Assembly (NCBI RefSeq): GCF_019263805.1
Contig: NZ_CP079195.1
Location: 1,057,501 to 1,121,500, forward strand
Direction of reading: 5' to 3'
From: Polaribacter sp. NJDZ03
Lineage (GTDB): Bacteria; Bacteroidota; Bacteroidia; Flavobacteriales; Flavobacteriaceae
Length of the DNA: 64,000 nt
Each line of letters starts with the position of its first letter. The first letter of the stretch is position 1. The translations under genes were made by a program, and so were the position numbers. A model generated the notes under the pieces. The model saw only the letters and a program-made list of their open reading frames with translations, did no database searches and was not told where the DNA came from. Of this stretch, positions 56,789 to 64,000 are shown one piece after another.

Positions 56789-57447
56789 TTTTTCCATATA
56801 TGATATATGTATTCTCTTTTATTTTCTAGAAACCTCAAAGATTTATAAAATTTATTTGCGATGTCATTATCTAACTGAGTTTCTACTTCTATTAAATTAC
56901 ATTCATTCTCTAAAGCCCAATGCTCAACTCTTTGCATAAGTTTCTTTCCTAATCCTAAACCTCTATAATTTTGATTTACTGCAATTAATCCTATTTTGCA
57001 GATATAACCTTTCTTTTTAACTGTTATAAACCCTGAAATAATATCATTATTAAAAACAACAAAAATTTGATCTGCAATTTTTTTATTTATAGAGTTTTGT
57101 ACCCATAAATAATATAAGTTTTCAAATTTAGAATTAGGAATATTAGCATCTTTCTTAAACCTAGAATATGCTCCACTTTGAATCGCTAAATCTAATAAAT
57201 TTTTATCAACATAATCAAAATCATATCTTACTATATCATCTAAAGTTTCTTTTTCTACAAGCTCGTTATTAGATACTTCTTTTGTATAAGTTATTTTAGT
57301 GTCCTGCAAGAAATTAGAAAAACCTATTAGTAAATTTTCTGAAAACATATAAGTCAAACCTTTCAAAAATTGAAGATTACTCTTTTCTTTAAAATCAATT
57401 CTATATACGGCGTGTTCAAAAAAGTCGGAATCCCAATTTAATCTCAT
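56785..57447 (-). CDS. GNAT acetyltransferase, WecD-like
   Basis: A 220-residue GNAT enzyme. The N-terminal LNWDSDFFEHAVYRIDF has the W-x-S/N-x-FF mark of WecD-type TDP-sugar acetyltransferases, and the acetyl-CoA pyrophosphate loop is NQNYRGLGLGKKLMQRVEHW (about residues 155-174). It lies immediately upstream of the wecE gene, overlapping by 4 nt, and probably acetylates the 4-amino group made by WecE. Confidence 0.82.
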   Translation of the reverse strand: MRLNWDSDFFEHAVYRIDFKEKSNLQFLKGLTYMFSENLLIGFSNFLQDTKITYTKEVSNNELVEKETLDDIVRYDFDYVDKNLLDLAIQSGAYSRFKKDANIPNSKFENLYYLWVQNSINKKIADQIFVVFNNDIISGFITVKKKGYICKIGLIAVNQNYRGLGLGKKLMQRVEHWALENECNLIEVETQLDNDIANKFYKSLRFLENKREYIYHIWKK

Positions 57448-58373
57448 GATTCTATGTTTATTTTTTCTTGAACAATATAAGTAGGTCGATTTTTAACTTG
57501 ATCAAATACTTTACCCAAATAAACACCAACAACACCAATAATAGATATCATACACCCAAATAAAAACCACATAGAAATTACAATAGACGAATAACCATCT
57601 ACAGTAATCTTGTCAGTAATTTTTAAATAAAAGTTATAGAATATCATAAATAAAGATATTCCTACTAAAATAAAACCAAATTTTATAACAATTTTTAAAG
57701 GTTTATTAGAAAAAGAAACAATATTATTAAAAGCCAGACTTAACAAACTGTATAAGTTATAACTCGAAACCCCTTCTTTTCTTTTACTATGTAAAACCTC
57801 AACCACGTCAGACTTGTAACCAACCCAATTTATTGCTGCTGGTAAAAATTTAATATAATCTCCTAAACCAAGAACTGATTTAATTACTTTCTTATTGTAA
57901 AGCCCAAAATTACCAACTGCATGTGATAATTGAGATCCTGTGAAATAATTTAATGTTTTGTAAAAAAGAAAAGAACTTAATTTTTTGGTAAACTTATCTT
58001 CTCTTTCTGTTCTTGCTGCCAAAATAATATCAACCCCTGCCAAAGCCTTTAAATATAATTTTTCTATTTCTTCTGGCACATCTTGTAAGTCTCCATCCAT
58101 TACAACAATCCATTCTCCTTTTGCGTTTTCTAAACCACAAAAAATAGCTGGATGCTGTCCAAAATTACGACTTAAATTAATCGATTTTATGTTTTTATTT
58201 TCTTTTGATAAACTACAAGCTACTTCCCAATCATTACCAGGACTACCATCATTGACTAAAATAATTTCATACGTTTTTTCTAACTTATTGAAAACGGTTT
58301 GTAACCTAGCACAAAGCTCTTTTAAAGTTTCGGAACATTTGTACAAAGGAACAACTACTGAAAATTCAATCAT
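57444..58373 (-). CDS. Polyprenyl-phosphate glycosyltransferase, GtrB/DPMS type
   Basis: A 309-residue family 2 enzyme with a cytosolic GT-A domain (about 1-230; VVPLYKCSETLKELCARLQT, ILVNDGSPGND, VVMDGDLQDVPEEI with the DxD site) and two C-terminal membrane helices (about 235-255 and 270-292). This is the layout of GtrB and ArnC, which load a sugar on undecaprenyl phosphate for transfer outside the cell. A GtrA flippase is not seen. GT-C-like genes nearby could use its product. It starts one base after aroQ ends and overlaps the GNAT gene by 4 nt. Confidence 0.9.
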   Translation of the reverse strand: MIEFSVVVPLYKCSETLKELCARLQTVFNKLEKTYEIILVNDGSPGNDWEVACSLSKENKNIKSINLSRNFGQHPAIFCGLENAKGEWIVVMDGDLQDVPEEIEKLYLKALAGVDIILAARTEREDKFTKKLSSFLFYKTLNYFTGSQLSHAVGNFGLYNKKVIKSVLGLGDYIKFLPAAINWVGYKSDVVEVLHSKRKEGVSSYNLYSLLSLAFNNIVSFSNKPLKIVIKFGFILVGISLFMIFYNFYLKITDKITVDGYSSIVISMWFLFGCMISIIGVVGVYLGKVFDQVKNRPTYIVQEKINIES

Positions 58374-58374
58374 C

Positions 58375-58794
58375 TTAATCCTTTATTAAACTCTCAACTC
58401 CCAACTCATAACTCTTTAACCCAAAACCTAAAATAACCCCTTTACAAACTGGCGATAAAAAAGAATGATGTCTAAAAGTTTCTCTTTGATGAACATTAGA
58501 AATATGTACCTCAACAACCGGAGTAGTAATACCACTAATAGCATCTGCAATAGCCACAGAAGTATGCGTGTAAGCACCGGCATTTAAAACTACGCCATCA
58601 TAACTAAAACCAACTTCGTGCAGCTTATCTATAATTGCACCTTCACTATTAGATTGAAAATATTCTATAGTAATCGTTGAATATTTTTTTTGTAGCGTTT
58701 CAAAATATTGCTCAAAAGTTTCTGAACCATAAATTTCTGGTTCTCTTTTTCCTAATAAATTTAAATTGGGACCGTTTAGTATCAGTAATTTCAT
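58375..58794 (-). CDS. aroQ: 3-Dehydroquinate dehydratase, type II
   Basis: The shikimate-pathway enzyme that dehydrates 3-dehydroquinate. 139 residues starting MKLLILNGPNLNLLGKREPE, with the catalytic Tyr in REPEIYGSETFE, the FQSNSEGAIIDKLHE motif, LNAGAYTHTSVAI and EVHISNVHQRETFRHHSF. An ATG five codons upstream (58809) is unlikely because the -7 box would lie inside the reading frame. It is the first gene of the minus-strand run, with the glycan genes following at once. A core metabolic gene at the edge of a variable glycan locus is a common anchor for recombination. Confidence 0.95.
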   Translation of the reverse strand: MKLLILNGPNLNLLGKREPEIYGSETFEQYFETLQKKYSTITIEYFQSNSEGAIIDKLHEVGFSYDGVVLNAGAYTHTSVAIADAISGITTPVVEVHISNVHQRETFRHHSFLSPVCKGVILGFGLKSYELGVESLIKD

Positions 58795-58798
58795 AAAA

Positions 58799-58806
58799 CA
58801 AAAATA
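58799..58806 (-). promoter_or_regulatory. -7 box close to the aroQ start
   Basis: TATTTTTG matches TAnnTTTG on the minus strand, but only four bases separate it from the aroQ ATG. If it is used, the transcript would begin at or next to the start codon. The -33 position (CCGT) does not fit the consensus, so the assignment is weak. Confidence 0.35.
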
Positions 58807-58819
58807 CATTTTTTTACAT

Positions 58820-58848
58820 AAAAAAACGGAAGCTTTTCAGCTTCCGTT
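58820..58848 (-). terminator. Terminator-like hairpin upstream of aroQ
   Basis: AACGGAAGC (58825-58833) and GCTTCCGTT (58840-58848) form a perfect 9-bp stem with a TTTTCA loop. On the minus strand it is followed by seven T residues, so it would end the transcript of the outer-membrane protein gene (59061-59561) before aroQ. Confidence 0.7.
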
Positions 58849-58957
58849 CATATATAATAAGATCAATCGTGTCTTTTAATAAAATTACATCAATTTCTGT
58901 GAAGTTTAAGATTGAAATCTGTAAACCTATATTATAATACCATTTTAGAATGGAACT

Positions 58958-58996
58958 AGTTCTCGATACAATTTTTCATTAAAAATCACTCGAACT
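58958..58996. repeat. Short dispersed hairpin repeat
   Basis: AGTTCTCGA (58958-58966) and ATTTTT (58971-58976) pair with AAAAAT (58981-58986) and TCGAACT (58990-58996), followed by GACA. It resembles the CTCGA...TGACA hairpins between genes in flavobacterial genomes, as after pyrG in this window. Confidence 0.45.
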
Positions 58997-59060
58997 GACA
59001 TTGGTGAAACCATTTTTAATTCATAAATTACAACGACATTATTTAAACAATGTCTATATT

Positions 59061-59561
59061 TTACAGTCCGAACATTACTCCCAAACTAACATTGTTCATC
59101 TCTAAACCATCATTTGAAATTCCGGAATAAGAAACATTTAACTGTGTAGTATTACCAATTTTGTAGCCAACTACAGGTCTATAATAAAAACCGCCATCTA
59201 AATCTTCACTCAAACCTACTGCATAACCAAGGTTTGCTCCAACTACAAATTTATCTGAAACATTAAATCTTGCCGCACCAGATATTGGCAAATAAGAAGC
59301 ATCCGAGACTTCTACTGTTCCAAGTGCAGTATCTATATCTTTTCCAAAAAAATGAGCATACTGAACAGACGGACCTAAGGTAAAACCATCAGCTACAGGA
59401 AACATATAATTTAATTCTGCTCCTAATGCTGCCCCATAGAAATCATTGGCATCTCCTGTAGGAATACCTACATTTACGCCACCATTTAAAACACCTTCTT
59501 GTGCATTTATAGTACTTACACCCATTATTGCTACAAAAGCAACTAACAATACTTTTTTCAT
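59061..59561 (-). CDS. Small outer-membrane beta-barrel protein
   Basis: A 166-residue secreted protein. The signal peptide (about residues 1-20, MKKVLLVAFVAIMGVSTINA) is cut before QEGVLNGGVNVGIPTG. The rest alternates Gly/Tyr/Phe-rich strands (GAALGAELNYMF, LGPSVQYAHFF, VGANLGYAVGL) and ends with NNVSLGVMFGL, a typical terminal strand with C-terminal aromatic-hydrophobic pattern. It fits an eight-stranded OmpW/OmpX-like barrel; the function is unknown. It is transcribed alone. Confidence 0.85.
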   Translation of the reverse strand: MKKVLLVAFVAIMGVSTINAQEGVLNGGVNVGIPTGDANDFYGAALGAELNYMFPVADGFTLGPSVQYAHFFGKDIDTALGTVEVSDASYLPISGAARFNVSDKFVVGANLGYAVGLSEDLDGGFYYRPVVGYKIGNTTQLNVSYSGISNDGLEMNNVSLGVMFGL

Positions 59562-59585
59562 AATATTTAATTTTTAAGTTCCCTA

Positions 59586-59593
59586 CAAAAGTA
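59586..59593 (-). promoter_or_regulatory. -7 box of the outer-membrane protein gene
   Basis: TACTTTTG on the minus strand, an exact TAnnTTTG match, 24 nt before the ATG at 59561. No TTTG is found at the -33 spacing. Confidence 0.45.
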
Positions 59594-59787
59594 AATGAGT
59601 ACTGGTTTTTACATGAACGTTATTGCTTTAAAAATTGACTCAAATAAGATAGTTGTAGAGAGCAGTAATTAGTTCCATCGTTTATAAATACGTAATATGT
59701 CTGGTTGAGCACAGTAGAAATCTTTATTATGAAACAATTAGTCTTCCACTGTGCCTTAACTAATAATAATATCTTTTTCAACTAGTT

Positions 59788-59815
59788 TTGATAAATAAAA
59801 ACAGGTATTTATCAA
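59788..59815. repeat. Inverted repeat upstream of xerD
   Basis: TTGATAAATA (59788-59797) and TATTTATCAA (59806-59815) are perfect 10-bp arms around an 8-nt spacer. A second near-palindrome, TTGAATTCTATAGATTCAA, follows at 59816-59834 and reaches close to the xerD ATG. They could be operators or recombinase-binding sites; neither is proven. Confidence 0.5.
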
Positions 59816-59846
59816 TTGAATTCTATAGATTCAATATCTTTATCCC

Positions 59847-60743
59847 ATGAAATGGCAAAACGCAATTAGAGATTTTCAACTCTTTTTAAAGATAGAAAGA
59901 GGGCTTTCTAAAAACACAATTGATAGTTATACAAGAGATTTAGAAAAACTGATGTTGTTTTTAGAAGAAAATGAAATCAACCACACTCCTATTACTATTG
60001 ATGAAGAGTCCATTCAGCAATTTATTTATGAAGTTGCTAAAAGTGTAAATCCTAGAAGTCAAGCACGTATTATTTCTGGTTTGCGTAGCTTTTTCGATTA
60101 TTTAATTTTTGAAGATTATAGAGAAACCAACCCTACAGATTTAATTGAAGCGCCAAAAATTGGACGAAAATTACCAGATACCTTGTCCGAAGATGAAATT
60201 AACAGTCTTATTTCTGCGATCGATTTAAGCCATCCGCAAGGCGAAAGAAATAGAACTATTTTAGAAACTTTGTACAGTTGTGGTTTGCGTGTAAGTGAAC
60301 TCATTACTTTAAAAATTTCTGATTTATTTTTTGATGAAGGTTTTGTAAGAGTAATCGGAAAAGGAAATAAACAGCGTTTTGTACCGATTCATTATGCTGC
60401 TCAAAAATATATTTCGAGTTATATAAAAGATATTAGAACACATATAAATGCACAAAAAGGTTTTGAAGATACTGTTTTCTTAAACAGACGTGGCAAAGGA
60501 TTAACTAGACAGATGATTTTTATCATTCTTAAAAACCTAGCTCTAGAAATAGATTTAAAGAAGAAAATTAGTCCGCATACATTGCGACATTCTTTTGCGA
60601 CACATTTATTAAAAAACGGTGCAGATTTAAGAGCTATTCAACAAATGTTAGGTCACGAGAGTATTACTACTACAGAAGTATATGTGCATTTAGATAAAAG
60701 TTATTTAAAGGAAGTTGTTGAAACCTATCATCCTAGAAAATAA
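59847..60743 (+). CDS. xerD: Tyrosine recombinase XerD
   Basis: It resolves chromosome dimers at dif together with a partner recombinase. 298 residues: an N-terminal SAM-like core-binding domain (about 5-90, LFLKIERGLSKNTIDSYTRD) and the catalytic domain with Arg148 in CGLRVSEL, Lys near 172 in GKGNKQR, His244 and Arg247 in PHTLRHSF, His270 in LGHES and the nucleophile Tyr279 in TTEVYVHLD. All active-site residues are present. A long tandem array of structured repeats begins 4 nt after its stop codon. Confidence 0.95.
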   Translation: MKWQNAIRDFQLFLKIERGLSKNTIDSYTRDLEKLMLFLEENEINHTPITIDEESIQQFIYEVAKSVNPRSQARIISGLRSFFDYLIFEDYRETNPTDLIEAPKIGRKLPDTLSEDEINSLISAIDLSHPQGERNRTILETLYSCGLRVSELITLKISDLFFDEGFVRVIGKGNKQRFVPIHYAAQKYISSYIKDIRTHINAQKGFEDTVFLNRRGKGLTRQMIFIILKNLALEIDLKKKISPHTLRHSFATHLLKNGADLRAIQQMLGHESITTTEVYVHLDKSYLKEVVETYHPRK

Positions 60744-60747
60744 AAAA

Positions 60748-61577
60748 GAGACTACCTAAAAAAATAAAATCCTGTCATGCTGAACTTGTTTCAGCATCTT
60801 TACGCACTCAAATCCAAACACCAAAAGAACCTAAAATAAATTCAGGTTGACAAAAAAAAGAGACTACCTAAAAAATTAAAACCCTGTCATGCTGAACTTG
60901 TTTCAGCATCTTTACGCACAGAAATCCAAACACCAAAAGAACCTGAAATAAATTCAGGTTGACAAAAAAGAAGCTGTCTAAAAAGTTTAAATCCTGTCAT
61001 GCTGAACTTGTTTCAGCATCTCAACGTACTGAAATTCAAACACCAAAAGAACCTGAAATAAATTCAAGTTGACAAAAAAAAGAGACTAACTAAAAAGGTT
61101 TAAACCTTGTCATACTGAACTTGTTTCAGCATCTCAACGTACTGAAATTCAAATACCAAAAGAACCTGAAATAAATTCAGGTTGACAAAGAAAAGAGACT
61201 ACCTAAAAAGATTTAAACTTTGTCATGCTGAACTTGTTTCAGCATCTCAGCGCACAGAAATTAAAATATCAAAAGAACCTGAAATAAATTCAGGTTAACA
61301 AAAAAAAAGCTGTCTAAAAAAAATTAAATCCTGTCATGCTGAACTTGTTTCAGCATCTCAACGCACAGAAATCCAAACACCAAAAGAACCTGAAATAAAT
61401 TCAGGTTGACAAAAAAAAAGAAGTTGTCTAAAAAGGTTTAAACTTTGTCTTGCTGAACTTGTTTCAGCATCTTTGCGCACAGAAATCCAAACACCAAAAG
61501 AACCTGAAATAAATTCAGGTTGACAAAAAAAAGAAGCTGTCTAAAAAGTTTAAACCTTGTCATGCCGAACTTTGTCT
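60748..61577 (+). repeat. Tandem array of ~112-bp double-hairpin units (seven full, one partial)
   Basis: Units begin with GAGACTACCTA or GAAGCTGTCTA at about 60748, 60860, 60970, 61082, 61195, 61306, 61420 and 61533, so the period is 110-114 bp. Each holds hairpin 1, ATGCTGAA-CTTGT-TTCAGCAT, a spacer ending CACCAAAAG, and hairpin 2, AACCTGAA-ATAAA-TTCAGGTT, then TGACAAAAAA. The eighth unit is cut inside hairpin 1 at about 61577. The same unit occurs as solo elements at 8405-8538 and 13348-13485, where it has a matching right-end inverted repeat that the tandem units lack. Confidence 0.9.
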
Positions 61578-62015
61578 ATATCTTTTATAGTGTTTCCGTG
61601 ATGCTTCCAGGTTTCTAAAGGCGCTGTACCTCTAACATGATCTGTAGTAATTATAAAAGTGGTTTTACCTTTGTAAAAAGAGTTTTGTTGCGTAAAGTCC
61701 CATAGTTTTTTTTAATAAATGTATCAGTTCTTTGTGCCGATTTTAAATACGCATCGTATTCGCCATCATGTGCAAAATCATCGGTTTCTCCATAAGAAAC
61801 AAACACCAATTTTGAATGTTTCTTTTTAATGTTTTCTAATGCATAATGATGTGTAAAAACATCTAAACGAACGCTTCCTCAAGGACTCGGAGTTTCTGTT
61901 TGTAATTCATTTAAGAAAACTTCTTTATCTGACAAATTAGCTCCTTTTGCATTTCTGAAACCAGCATTTACATACAAACCGCTTCTTTCTTCGTTGATTC
62001 GTAGACACTCAAACA
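61578..62015 (-). pseudogene. Decayed alkaline-phosphatase-superfamily gene fragment
   Basis: Read on the minus strand, pieces of one protein follow each other: LRINEERSGLYVNAGFRNAK (ends near 61950), then a TGA at 61881-61879 where the family has Trp (PSP*GSVRLDVFTHHYA), KLVFVSYGETDDFAHDGEYD and AYLKSAQRTDTFI, then a frameshift in an eight-base A run (plus-strand T 61706-61713) and LWDFTQQNSFYKGKTTFIIT with TDHVRGTAPLETWKHHGNT. TTDH and GETDDFAHDG are the metal-site motifs of alkaline phosphatase/sulfatase-like enzymes. The N-terminal third is missing and the C-terminus is replaced by the last unit of the repeat array. Confidence 0.82.
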
Positions 62016-62053
62016 AAAAGGAAAACGATTAATACTAAGAAATACATAAAACC

Positions 62054-62087
62054 AAAAATTCCTACCATAAACATGATAGGAATTTTT
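62054..62087 (-). terminator. Hairpin terminator after rny
   Basis: AAAAATTCCTA (62054-62064) and TAGGAATTTTT (62077-62087) form a perfect 11-bp stem with a 12-nt loop, about 57 nt past the rny stop. On the minus strand the stem ends in five T residues. Confidence 0.7.
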
Positions 62088-62143
62088 AAAATATTTGAAT
62101 ACACAACAGTATCCCTTCCTTTGGGGAAGGTTAAAACAGCCTT

Positions 62144-63712
62144 TTACTTAGCCACATTCACCGCTCTTGTTTCTCTAATAACCGTTACTTTTACCTGACC
62201 TGGATATGTCATATCATTTTGTATTTTCTGAGAAATACTAAAAGATAATTCAGCAGCTTTGGTGTCATTTACCTTACCACTTTCTACCATTACACGTAAT
62301 TCACGTCCTGCCTGAATAGCATACGCTTTTTGAACACCTGGAAAACCAAATGCAATATTTTCTAAATCTTTTAAACGCTGAATGTAAGAATCTAAAACCT
62401 GACGTCTTGCTCCTGGTCTTGCTCCTGAAATAGCATCACAAACTTGTACGATTGGCGCTATTAAGGTTTTCATTTCAATTTCATCATGGTGAGCTCCAAT
62501 TGCGTTACAAACATCTGGTTTTTCTCCATACTTTTCAGCCCATTCCATACCTAATAATGCATGCGGAAGTTCGCTTTCTGTATCTGGCACTTTACCAATA
62601 TCATGTAATAAACCAGCACGTTTTGCAACCTTTGCATTTAAGCCCATTTCTGCAGCCATAATTCCACAAAGATTTGCTACTTCACGCGAGTGTTGTAATA
62701 AGTTTTGTCCGTAAGAAGAACGATATTTCATTCTACCCACCGTTTTTATCAATTCTGGATGTAAACCATGAATACCTAATTCTATTACGGTTCTTTTACC
62801 TACCTCAATAATTTCTTGGGTAATTTGGTTTTCTGTCTTTTTAACAACCTCTTCTATTCTTGCTGGGTGAATTCTACCATCGGTTACTAACTTATGCATT
62901 GCCAATCTAGCAATCTCTCTACGCACAGGATCAAAACAAGAAAGAATAATTGCTTCCGGAGTATCATCTACAATAATTTCTACACCTGTTGCAGCTTCTA
63001 AAGCTCTAATATTACGCCCTTCTCTACCAATAATTCTACCTTTAACATCGTCTGACTCTAAGTTAAATACAGATACACAGTTTTCTACTGCTTGTTCTAC
63101 ACCTACTCTTTGTATTGTACCTAAAACTACTTTTCTAGCTTCTTGTTCTGCTGTTAATTTCGCTTCTTCAATAGAAGTTTGTACAAAAGCCATTGCCTCT
63201 GTTTTTGCTTCATCTTTTAAAGAGGTAATCAATTCTTTTTTAGCATCTTCTGCCGATAAACCAGAAATTTGCTCTAGCATATCTACATGACGCTTGTGCA
63301 TTTTTTCTAATTCAGACTCTTTATTTTCTAAAAAGTCTAACTTTTTATTAAACTCACCTTCTTTGTGTTCTAAAGATTTATTTAATCTTTTATTTTTATC
63401 TACTTCAGAGGCAACTTGAGATTCTCTATCTCTAATACGTTTCTCTACATCAGAAATCTTTTTTTCTCTAGTAAGAATTACTTTTTCATGCTCAGCCTTT
63501 AATTCAATAAACTTTTCTTTTGCTTGTAAAATCTTTTCTTTTTTTACAGAATCGGCATCTATCTTAGCTTCTTTTAAGATTGTTGCGGCCTCTTTTCGAG
63601 TGCCACTAAGTATTTTTTTTCCTTTTGCTTTTTCCATCGCTTTAGCGATCAAAAATCCACCTGCAATTCCTATCAAAACTCCCACAATAATGGGAAGTAT
63701 CATTTCCTCCAT
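62144..63712 (-). CDS. rny: Ribonuclease Y
   Basis: A membrane-anchored endoribonuclease that starts mRNA decay. 522 residues: an N-terminal membrane helix (about 4-24, [20 protein letters not shown]), a long coiled coil (about 30-200, rich in Lys and Glu), a KH domain (about 210-275, [20 protein letters not shown]) and an HD domain (about 335-430) with the metal site [13 protein letters not shown] and [10 protein letters not shown]. Length is normal. Downstream is a terminator and then a pseudogene. A 6S-like RNA gene lies directly upstream. Confidence 0.96.
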   Translation of the reverse strand: MEEMILPIIVGVLIGIAGGFLIAKAMEKAKGKKILSGTRKEAATILKEAKIDADSVKKEKILQAKEKFIELKAEHEKVILTREKKISDVEKRIRDRESQVASEVDKNKRLNKSLEHKEGEFNKKLDFLENKESELEKMHKRHVDMLEQISGLSAEDAKKELITSLKDEAKTEAMAFVQTSIEEAKLTAEQEARKVVLGTIQRVGVEQAVENCVSVFNLESDDVKGRIIGREGRNIRALEAATGVEIIVDDTPEAIILSCFDPVRREIARLAMHKLVTDGRIHPARIEEVVKKTENQITQEIIEVGKRTVIELGIHGLHPELIKTVGRMKYRSSYGQNLLQHSREVANLCGIMAAEMGLNAKVAKRAGLLHDIGKVPDTESELPHALLGMEWAEKYGEKPDVCNAIGAHHDEIEMKTLIAPIVQVCDAISGARPGARRQVLDSYIQRLKDLENIAFGFPGVQKAYAIQAGRELRVMVESGKVNDTKAAELSFSISQKIQNDMTYPGQVKVTVIRETRAVNVAK

Positions 63713-63730
63713 AATTTAAATTTAATATAT

Positions 63731-63894
63731 AAAAAAAGCCTACATTAGTGAGGTTTTTTAAACTCCAAATATGGTTACTTATAGGACTAACTAACTGTTC
63801 AAGGATCCATTCTAGATGGCTTGCTTTAGTAGTTAAGACTCATCCTTCATAATTGAATCGTGTTGAGTTTAATAAACAATGTACTAACGTAGGC
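63731..63894 (-). ncRNA. ssrS: 6S-like RNA (6S-Flavo type) with own terminator
   Basis: On the minus strand, GCCTACGTTAGT (63894-63883) pairs with ACTAATGTAGGC (63749-63738) to make a 12-bp end stem with one mismatch, followed by seven T residues as terminator. Inside it, TTAAACTC and GAGTTTAA make a second perfect stem, then a long, loosely paired region closes in a small apical hairpin (CCAT-CTAGA-ATGG). End stem, large central bubble and apical hairpin, together with the place beside zapA (as ssrS in E. coli), suggest the 6S RNA that mimics an open promoter and binds RNA polymerase. No ORF is present. Confidence 0.68.
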
Positions 63895-63924
63895 AGTGTG
63901 TTGTTAATGTATATTTTAAAGAAC

Positions 63925-64000
63925 TTATTTTAAATGAGCATCAACTAAATTAGTCAACGCTTTTATTTTATCTACTACTTCTCTATCTGTAGAATCCTTT
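63925..64000 (-). CDS. zapA: Probable cell division protein ZapA, C-terminal end (cut by window)
   Basis: The last 24 codons of a gene whose start lies beyond 64000: DREVVDKIKALTNLVDAHLK then TAA. The heptad-like helix and the ending are those of ZapA, the FtsZ-ring coiled-coil protein, and its placing next to a 6S-like RNA supports this. The piece is too short for certainty. Confidence 0.55.
   Translation of the reverse strand, partial: KDSTDREVVDKIKALTNLVDAHLK

Noticed and set aside
57985..58389. 134-codon plus-strand frame inside the GtrB-like gene
   Set aside because: It is antisense to a well-conserved glycosyltransferase and its translation resembles no protein.
59788..59834. dif site next to xerD
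   Set aside because: The arms are 10-8-10 and do not match the known 11-6-11 dif layout or its core words.
60748..61577. CRISPR array
   Set aside because: The whole 112-bp unit is repeated, with no unique spacers, and there are no cas genes.
62113..62130. CCTTCC/GGAAGG hairpin before rny's 3' end
   Set aside because: The stem is short and has no T-run on either strand; the 62054-62087 hairpin is a better terminator.
1..64000. tRNA or rRNA genes
   Set aside because: I looked for T-loop and acceptor-stem patterns and for rRNA words and saw none; a tRNAscan-type search would be needed to exclude them fully.

Overview
The window is chromosomal DNA of a member of the Bacteroidota, most likely a marine Flavobacteriaceae of the Polaribacter/Tenacibaculum type. 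That placement is inference. It rests on the low GC content, on promoters of the Bacteroidota form TTTG-N19-TAnnTTTG, on a 53-residue L34, and on families typical of the group (PorV/PorQ-like barrel, DUF4105, 727-residue RecQ, a 6S-Flavo-like RNA).

Region 1 (1-24.3 kb) is mostly core genes. In order: carB (partial) and rpmH on the minus strand, divergent from pyrG and yidC; an AraC regulator next to an RclC-like (DUF417) membrane protein; a THUMP methyltransferase; a SAM methyltransferase overlapping a ZIP metal transporter; a LysR regulator next to a YeiH-type exporter; recQ; a run kdsD-tatC-AhpD-like-lptB; a GAF histidine kinase and pssA; then a YheT-like hydrolase, a PorV/PorQ-like protein and a DUF4105 protein.

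Region 2 (24.3-58.8 kb) is one very long minus-strand surface-glycan locus. It is read from aroQ (58.8 kb) down to a WbaP-like initiating sugar-phosphate transferase (24.3 kb), and most genes overlap or nearly abut. It holds an ABC exporter (Wzm/Wzt with a C-terminal extension), an O-antigen ligase/polymerase, about a dozen glycosyltransferases, three hexapeptide acyltransferases, a CapK-like adenylating enzyme, a WecD/WecE pair, and two nonulosonic-acid (sialic-acid-like) modules: neuB-neuC-neuA at 36.5-39.4 kb, and a second NeuB with an SpsF-like cytidylyltransferase at 48.5-50.2 kb. A GT2 enzyme fused to a NeuA-like domain lies near the second module. No Wzx flippase is seen, so export is probably ABC-dependent. 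A degraded copy of the aroQ 3' end at 52.95-53.04 kb suggests that the 53.0-58.8 kb block (aroQ, GtrB-like GT, WecDE, two GT-C-like proteins) was inserted as a module. One GT-C-like gene in it carries a frameshift.

Region 3 (58.8-64 kb) has a small outer-membrane barrel protein, xerD, a tandem array of seven complete and one partial ~112-bp units each with two hairpins, a decayed alkaline-phosphatase-family gene into which the array runs, rny, a 6S-like RNA with its own terminator, and the 3' end of a probable zapA.

The most unusual features are the structured repeat family (tandem array plus two solo copies that have terminal inverted repeats and compensatory base changes in both internal hairpins), the GT2/NeuA-like fusion, the aroQ scar, the frameshifted GT-C paralogue, and an orphan 46-codon MBOAT-like N-terminal ORF.
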